NCBI GenBank assembly: GCA_016432325.1
Contig: CP066684.1
Span: 455,018 to 519,017, forward strand
Origin: Candidatus Aenigmatarchaeota archaeon
GTDB taxonomy: Archaea > Aenigmatarchaeota > Aenigmatarchaeia > PWEA01 > JACQIF01
Direction of reading: 5' to 3'
Length of the DNA stretch: 64,000 nucleotides
Each line of letters opens with the position of its first letter. Position 1 is the stretch's first letter. The position numbers and the translations under genes are program-made. Below the pieces are notes generated by a model, which saw only the letters and a program-made list of their open reading frames with translations, had not been told where the DNA came from and searched no databases. Shown piece after piece: positions 59,669 through 64,000 of this stretch.

Positions 59669-60445
59669 CTAAGAGAATCCCATCATCCACGTCTTGAACT
59701 TCTCGAAGAAGCCCGAGTGGCCGTTCGTGTACTGCTCTCCTGTCAGGGACGCGGCGAGCCTGACGAACTCCCTACTCGACGGGGCCGACGGCCTGTGGTT
59801 TACGACAGGCGATTTCTTGTGTATGGCTTCCTGCACGCCCACGTCTTCGGGCACGCGCGCGAGTATCGGCGTCTCCAGCATCTCTTTCACTTCGCGCTCG
59901 CTCAGCTGCGCGTGCTTCTTCTTCGCATCAACGCGGTTGAGTACGACGCCGAGGGTTTTCACGCCCAGCTCCTCGGCCAGTTTCTTTGTCTTCAGGGCAT
60001 CCGTTACGGAAGGCAAATCGGGATTTGTAACAATCAACAGGTCGTCCGCGGCCTTCAGCGCGGCTATCGTCTCGTTTCCCAGTCCGGCCGCGCAGTCCAG
60101 AAGCACTATGTCCGTGTCGGCTGTGGCGTCCTGCAGCGCCTTCGAAACGCGTTTCGCGTCTGTGCCTTCCAAATCTTCCAGGGAAAGCGAGGCCGGCACG
60201 ATTCTCATGCCGCTCTGGTGTATATACATCGCCTCGGTCAGGTACGCGTCGCCTCTAAGAACGTCGTGAAGCGTCACCGGATAAAGGGGGATTCCCAGAT
60301 GGAGAGAAAGCGAGGGCGTGGTGAGGTTCGTGTCTACGAGCGTTACGTCCTTTCCAAGCTTCCGCAAAGCCAAACCTAGGTTGGCCACAGTGGTAGTCTT
60401 TCCAACGCCTCCCTTGCCGCCCGAAACGGCAATAATTCGTCCCAT
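59669..60445 (-). CDS. minD: MinD/ParA-type ATPase
   Basis: 258 aa. Deviant Walker A SGGKGGVGKTTT, switch DTNLTTPSLSLHLG, LLDCAAGLGNETIAALKA (Walker B region) and VLNRVD. The C-terminal SGFFEKFKTWMMGF is an amphipathic membrane-targeting-like helix, as in MinD. Spatial positioning role; partner not in window. Box TTAAATAG at about 60508-60516. Confidence 0.88.
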   Translation of the reverse strand: MGRIIAVSGGKGGVGKTTTVANLGLALRKLGKDVTLVDTNLTTPSLSLHLGIPLYPVTLHDVLRGDAYLTEAMYIHQSGMRIVPASLSLEDLEGTDAKRVSKALQDATADTDIVLLDCAAGLGNETIAALKAADDLLIVTNPDLPSVTDALKTKKLAEELGVKTLGVVLNRVDAKKKHAQLSEREVKEMLETPILARVPEDVGVQEAIHKKSPVVNHRPSAPSSREFVRLAASLTGEQYTNGHSGFFEKFKTWMMGFS

Positions 60446-60566
60446 TTAATCGCCAGTTCTCCCGAAAACGCAGATCGGTGTAGTACCCTAACTACCTTTG
60501 GGAGCTATTTAAGCATTTACTGCGCCCAGAGCGCGGTAAATTTGTTTCTTGCGAGACGCGATAAAC

Positions 60567-60857
60567 TCAAAACCGCTGTTTTAGGCGTTCTCGAGGCAAA
60601 TGTTCGGAGGCCCGCGCGGCTTCTGACACGGGTCTCTGTTCAGGGAACCAAGAATAAACGAACGTCTCCAGATCGGGCCTGTATTTCAGGACGCTTTTCA
60701 CGAAACCTGCGTCGTCCCTTACATGGGCCGTCTCTTCAACATCGCGAATGACGAGCCTTCTCTGCGTTTCTGTGAACTTCGGAAGGCGCGATGAACGCGC
60801 GCAGGCGTCAAGCTCCCCCAAAACGTTCGCATAATGACCCAGCCAGTCTTTTGGCAT
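60567..60857 (-). CDS. hypothetical protein, 96 aa
   Basis: Soluble, charged protein (MPKDWLGHYANVLGELDACA, FTETQRRLVIRDVEETAHVR). No family recognised. TTTAAATC (about 60884-60891) lies 27-30 nt upstream of the ATG. It lies just downstream of the tRNA gene on the same strand. Confidence 0.5.
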   Translation of the reverse strand: MPKDWLGHYANVLGELDACARSSRLPKFTETQRRLVIRDVEETAHVRDDAGFVKSVLKYRPDLETFVYSWFPEQRPVSEAARASEHLPRERLKQRF

Positions 60858-60962
60858 TCATATGTTTGGGTGCAAAACGATTTAAATGGTGATGGCGGGC
60901 CTCTTGGAAAGACGCGCTTTCCAAAGGCCCGACCTTTGAAATTTATGGCGGGCCTGGTGGGA

Positions 60963-61105
60963 TTTTCCATCGTCGCGCCGGTGTACGGGAACGGAGTTCC
61001 CGACATGCCGGAAATGCCCGGCATTTCCGTGCACAGGCGGACTTTTCATGAAAGCTTTGGCGCGTATATCGAGCGAGCGCCGATAGGCGCGAGCGCGCCA
61101 AAGGT
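60963..61105 (-). other. tRNA-Arg intron 3 (T loop), about 143 nt, highly structured
   Basis: Lies between TTCGAA and TCCCAC of the T arm. Module 1: CTTTGGCGCG with CGCGCCAAAG (long hairpin, 61103-61054). Module 2: hairpins with stems GGAAATG/CATTTCC and GGGAAC/GTTCCC joined by GGCATGTC inside an outer CGCC/GGCG stem. I could not draw a clean bulge-helix-bulge at these junctions, so the splice points are approximate. Confidence 0.75.
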
Positions 61106-61127
61106 TTCGAACCCACGGCTTCCAGAT

Positions 61128-61176
61128 TGCTTCTTTCATTCGGGACAGTGCCCGTCAATGCTTCCAACGCATGCAT
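61128..61176 (-). other. tRNA-Arg intron 2 (canonical 37/38), 49 nt
   Basis: Classic bulge-helix-bulge: exon CTTC pairs with intron GAAG, 5' bulge TAA cut TA/A, 3' bulge CAA cut CA/A. Splicing restores loop CTTCTAA between CCAGA and TCTGG. Confidence 0.85.
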
Positions 61177-61195
61177 TAGAAGTCTGGCACTCCAT

Positions 61196-61237
61196 TAGCT
61201 CCGTTTTCGCCATGCGTTGCCGCCAGCGAAAAGGCGC
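61196..61237 (-). other. tRNA-Arg intron 1 (D loop), about 42 nt
   Basis: Starts after AGCTTGG and ends before ATGGAGT. A bulge-helix-bulge can be drawn: GCTT pairs with GAGC, with bulges GGG and TAA. Inside, TTTTCGC pairs with GCGAAAA. Exact ends may shift by a base or two. Confidence 0.7.
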
Positions 61238-61430
61238 CCAAGCTGAGTTACAGGCCCTTGGGTATCTTAGCATATTGACTAAATAAAGAGGGTGTCTCTG
61301 GTGGTGCCTGCTCAGGCGAGGTCATATCCACTGTTCTGAAGTAGTGCCTTCGATCTTTTAACTTCTTTTATCTTGGCCATACGGTTTCTTGCATCTGCTT
61401 CTATTTAAATATCTCATAACATCGTTTTGC

Positions 61431-62477
61431 ATGCTAAGAAGCGGCTCCTTTCTTTGCATGAGACTGGACGAGGGAGGCCGTCTCTTACTCGAAGATTTTA
61501 TATCGAAAAGGGCGTTTCGCTGCACAGACCGACTCATAGACATGCTTGTCTTTTGCCATAGGCCGAGGAACATTGCCGAGATACGTATTTTCATGAAAAC
61601 CCAGCTCGGTTTACGCGGGGCCGAAGGAGAACAGTTTTTAAGAGAACTTATAGAGAAGGATATTATTCGGCCGGGAGCAAAAGACGAAAGGGCTCTGAAA
61701 GCGTTCTCTATGTGGAAAGGATACAACTGGCGGGAGCCATTTCTGCACAATCTTTTGACAAGGGACTATCCGTTCGTTGAGCGCGGTGTTGGATACTCAG
61801 AAATGGACAAAGAGACAATGATAAACTACACCAAGAAGAGCAAAATGCCGAACGCATACAAAGAGTACAAAGGCGTCTTGAAAATAAGGCTGCCTCCATG
61901 CTCTACTGAATTAGGAATGTTCCATGAAGCCATAGAGGGAAAACTATCTCGTAAATCGGAAAGGATGACGTTGACGTCCCTATCAGATATTCTGTTCTAT
62001 ACGTTTGGAAAGGTAGCCGAACGTCAAACGCTGCCATGGGGGAAGTATATCTTGAAAACAAGCCCGTCGGGAGGCGCGAGGCATCCCACGGAAGCATATG
62101 TCTATGCTTCCGAGGTAAGCGGTTTGAAGAAAGGAATCTACCACTATTCTGTGAAGGACCATGCTCTCGAGGTTTTGGATGGGGTAAGACGTGAGACACT
62201 GGAGGCCGCCATTCCAGAGACCACCAAGTCTGATACCAAAGCCATCGTCTTCCTAACTTCCCTTTTCGCAAGGAATATGTGGAGATACAGAGAACCTAGA
62301 ACATTTCGTACACTATTCTTCGACGCGGGACATGTCATACAGACTCTACAACTGGTAACCGAATCGCGTGGTTTTGACGTCGAGTTACGTCAACCCTTCA
62401 GTACACAGAAGTTGGAATCCTGCCTTGGGCTTGATATGTATGCGGAGGGGGCAATCTCATATGCCGTCATTAAGTAA
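61431..62477 (+). CDS. SagB-type (nitroreductase-fold) oxidoreductase 1
   Basis: 348 aa from ATG 61431, chosen because TATTTAAATA (about 61400-61409) is about 27 nt upstream. The N-terminal 160 residues form a helical/wHTH-like region (CTDRLIDMLVFCHRPRN). The C-terminal FMN nitroreductase fold has LKTSPSGGARHPTEAYVYA, GIYHYSVKDHALEVL and LFFDAGHVIQTLQLV. SagB/ThcOx-type enzymes oxidise azolines to azoles in RiPP pathways or act on other substrates. No YcaO or precursor gene is seen here. GC content looks lower than in flanking genes. Confidence 0.8.
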   Translation: MLRSGSFLCMRLDEGGRLLLEDFISKRAFRCTDRLIDMLVFCHRPRNIAEIRIFMKTQLGLRGAEGEQFLRELIEKDIIRPGAKDERALKAFSMWKGYNWREPFLHNLLTRDYPFVERGVGYSEMDKETMINYTKKSKMPNAYKEYKGVLKIRLPPCSTELGMFHEAIEGKLSRKSERMTLTSLSDILFYTFGKVAERQTLPWGKYILKTSPSGGARHPTEAYVYASEVSGLKKGIYHYSVKDHALEVLDGVRRETLEAAIPETTKSDTKAIVFLTSLFARNMWRYREPRTFRTLFFDAGHVIQTLQLVTESRGFDVELRQPFSTQKLESCLGLDMYAEGAISYAVIK

Positions 62478-63333
62478 ATATTCTGTTCTGTCGCGATTCT
62501 CGCGTCTTATGACGGTTGCGAACAAATGGTACCTGCGGGATCCGGTATCCAACCATGAGACCGAGGTGCCCATCAGATTGTTGAGGAGCACGATTGGTAA
62601 ACTCAGCGCTGCCGGGAAGATTCCGCTGTCTACAAAAAGTCCACGAGACCGATGGATCGCACACGACTGGTTCCATTCTCTCCACCTATATGCCGAGATG
62701 AGAGGAGGCTATCCCAATGGATCAAATGGAAATGATGGAGGCATCCGATTGTTTCCAAACAGACAGCGCGACAAGAATGTCGTTAGGTTGCCGTCTCCTA
62801 GGTTGCTACCTCTCATGGACACGGCAGATGTTCTATTAAAAAGACGAACGTGGAGGGCCTTTAAAGCGGATATGATAACATCTCGCGATCTGTCGGACGC
62901 CCTCTACTATGGCGCCAGACGCTATCCGCTCCGGTCACTCGACGTATACTTGATTATTTTGCGCGTAGACAACATACCACGAGGAGTATACCGTTATAAT
63001 GCGGATGCGCACCTCTTGGAAACTGTGAGGGAAGGGGATTTCACGGATTCAATATACAACGCGAGCCAGAGACAATATGTAGATAACTCAGCTGTCGTTT
63101 TCCTGATTTCCGCAGATTACAGCAGAGCAATGCGTGATAATAGAAATGCGGCCGCGTATTCAAATATTATGATTGACGCGGCCAGGCTGGCCCATCTCAT
63201 TATTCTGACGGCTACTTGTCTAGGCCTAAAAAACTTTTTAACGCCTGCTATAAAGGAGAGTATAACAGACGACCTGTTGACCTTAGACGGCTGGTCTAAA
63301 GGCTCCCTGTACCTTGTCGCGATAGGCAGATGA
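62461..63333 (+). CDS. SagB-type (nitroreductase-fold) oxidoreductase 2
   Basis: 290 aa from ATG 62461 with GGAGGGG 10 nt upstream; overlaps gene 1 by 17 nt. LLKRRTWRAFKADMITSRDL, DALYYGARRYPLRSLDVYLI, GVYRYNADAHLLETV and IMIDAARLAHLIILTA match the SagB fold. The pair may form a heterodimer, as nitroreductase-fold enzymes are dimeric. Flavin-binding and substrate residues were not aligned. Confidence 0.78.
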   Translation: MPSLSKYSVLSRFSRLMTVANKWYLRDPVSNHETEVPIRLLRSTIGKLSAAGKIPLSTKSPRDRWIAHDWFHSLHLYAEMRGGYPNGSNGNDGGIRLFPNRQRDKNVVRLPSPRLLPLMDTADVLLKRRTWRAFKADMITSRDLSDALYYGARRYPLRSLDVYLIILRVDNIPRGVYRYNADAHLLETVREGDFTDSIYNASQRQYVDNSAVVFLISADYSRAMRDNRNAAAYSNIMIDAARLAHLIILTATCLGLKNFLTPAIKESITDDLLTLDGWSKGSLYLVAIGR

Positions 63334-63489
63334 AAGGAAATATAAATAGAAATTGTTGTATCTGGAAGCATGCAGGCGAATCGCGTAACGGCCTCTATAC
63401 GCGTTTCAGCTCTGATCATGCTCCTGTAGAAAGCAGCCGGTTATGCGGCCGTTCATATGTTATTAATTACTACCGTCTATGGTGTCCAT

Positions 63490-64000
63490 ATGGAATACGA
63501 CTTCCGCGCGGTCGAGAAGAAGTGGCAGGAGAAGTGGGCCGACGCGCGCATATTCGAGCCGGGGGCAAAAGGCAAGAAGTTCCTCTTCACCGTTCCCTTT
63601 CCTTATACGTCCGGTCCTTTGCACGTGGGCCACGGACGAACTTTCACCATAGGGGATTTCATCGCCCGCTACAAGAGAAAGATGGGGTTCAACGTCCTGT
63701 ATCCGATGGCCTTCCACATGAGCGGCACTCCCGTCCTCGCGATTTCGCGCGCCATCGAGGCGGGAGACAAGAAGACGACGGATCTCTATACGGATTACGT
63801 GAGCCTCTACGACCCGAAGAACGCCGGTTCGATTATTAAGAGCTTCAAAGACCCGTGGAACGTCGCCAATTTCTTCGCGTCTGTCATCGAGAAGGACTTC
63901 CGTTCTATCGGCTATTCGATAGACTGGACGCGCACGTTCAACTCCGGCGAGCCGATATACAACGCGTTCATCGAATGGCAGTATCTGAGAATGCGCGAGA
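63490..64000 (+). CDS. leuS: leucyl-tRNA synthetase (5' part, runs off window)
   Basis: 170 codons of archaeal-type LeuRS. EYDFRAVEKKWQEKW, then FLFTVPFPYTSGPLHVGHGR with HVGH in the HIGH position, DFIARYKRKMGFNVLYPMAF and HMSGTPVLAIS. TTATTAATTA (about 63456-63465) puts the transcript start close to the ATG. The 3' part is outside the window. Confidence 0.93.
   Translation, partial: MEYDFRAVEKKWQEKWADARIFEPGAKGKKFLFTVPFPYTSGPLHVGHGRTFTIGDFIARYKRKMGFNVLYPMAFHMSGTPVLAISRAIEAGDKKTTDLYTDYVSLYDPKNAGSIIKSFKDPWNVANFFASVIEKDFRSIGYSIDWTRTFNSGEPIYNAFIEWQYLRMRE

Larger units (their letters stand above)
60949..61257 (-). tRNA. tRNA-Arg(UCU) with three introns
   Basis: Mature arms: acceptor GGGCCTG (61257-61251) with CAGGCCC (60956-60950), discriminator G (60949) and encoded CCA (60948-60946); D stem ACTC/GAGT with AGCTTGG in the loop; anticodon stem CCAGA/TCTGG with loop CTTCTAA (anticodon TCT, 61180-61178); variable AAGCC; T stem GTGGG/CCCAC with loop TTCGAAT. 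Conserved T8, A14, G18G19, T33, TTC and a G15-C48 Levitt pair are present after removal of introns at 61237-61196, 61176-61128 and 61105-60963. A TTTATTTA box (61280-61287) is about 27 nt upstream. Mature length about 75 nt. Confidence 0.9.

Noticed and set aside
60890-61400. SRP RNA or RNase P RNA in the non-coding stretch
   Set aside because: The conserved cores (GGAA-type SRP helix 8, RNase P CR-I/CR-V) were not found; the tRNA-Arg reading explains all the arms.
1-64000. CRISPR array, insertion sequence or prophage
   Set aside because: No regularly spaced repeats, transposase or integrase motifs were seen. The only tandem repeats are the 39-bp coding units at 33.1 kb.

Overview
The window reads as archaeal chromosomal DNA. 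It has archaeal/eukaryotic-type ribosomal proteins (L10e, S8e, L37e), aEF-1beta, an Sm-like protein, Sec61-beta, type III (prepilin-like) signal peptides, a mevalonate-type isoprenoid pathway and KaiC-like ATPases. Many genes have TATA-like boxes about 25 bp before the start codon, which implies leaderless mRNAs. Small genes, 4-nt overlaps and several lineage-restricted membrane and coiled-coil proteins fit a compact DPANN-like genome (Micrarchaeota/Diapherotrites type). That placement is inference; no 16S gene is present.

Layout. 1-7.6 kb (minus strand): an MNT-HEPN nucleotidyltransferase, a glutaredoxin-like/TIM-barrel fusion, a coiled-coil protein, three small membrane proteins and a block of small unknown genes, two of which share a C-terminal motif. 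7.7-15 kb: trpS, rpl10e, mevalonate kinase, a (di)phosphomevalonate decarboxylase, a DHFR-fold protein, a structured intergenic element, a VapBC-like pair, a Nudix protein and isopentenyl phosphate kinase. 15-24 kb: Cys-rich or secreted unknowns and a 2001-aa surface protein. 24-37 kb: three KaiC-like ATPases, type 2 IPP isomerase, Sec61-beta, and a pilus-type locus (pilin-like proteins, a wHTH/coiled-coil protein, a secretion ATPase and two TadC/T2SF membrane proteins). 37-50 kb: argS, two trans-prenyl synthases, a CARF-like/wHTH regulator, RNase HII, a DsbA cluster, the S8e / LSm-L37e-EF1beta genes, a membrane-anchored glycosidase-like protein, glutaredoxin, a cis-prenyltransferase homologue and thioredoxin reductase. 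50-56 kb: a sufBDSUC operon followed by an ORF with no ordinary start codon. 56-64 kb: a tandem paralogue pair, a ThiF/MoeB-like E1, a CBS/HPF-like protein, MinD, a tRNA-Arg(UCU) gene broken by three introns, two tandem SagB-type oxidoreductases and the start of leuS.

How the parts fit. Isoprenoid genes recur through the window (mvk, mvaD/PMD, ipk, fni, two GGPP-synthase-like proteins, a cis-PT homologue) and could supply archaeal ether lipids and a polyprenol carrier. The giant surface protein, the pilus locus and the KaiC-like ATPases make up a cell-surface region. Glutaredoxin, TrxB, DsbA and SUF make up a thiol/Fe-S group.

The most unusual observation is the three-intron tRNA-Arg gene at 60.95-61.26 kb. 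Its 143-nt T-loop intron contains a two-hairpin element whose architecture recurs in the structured intergenic region at 12.5 kb. At least seven convergent gene pairs also overlap by exactly 4 nt at their stop codons.
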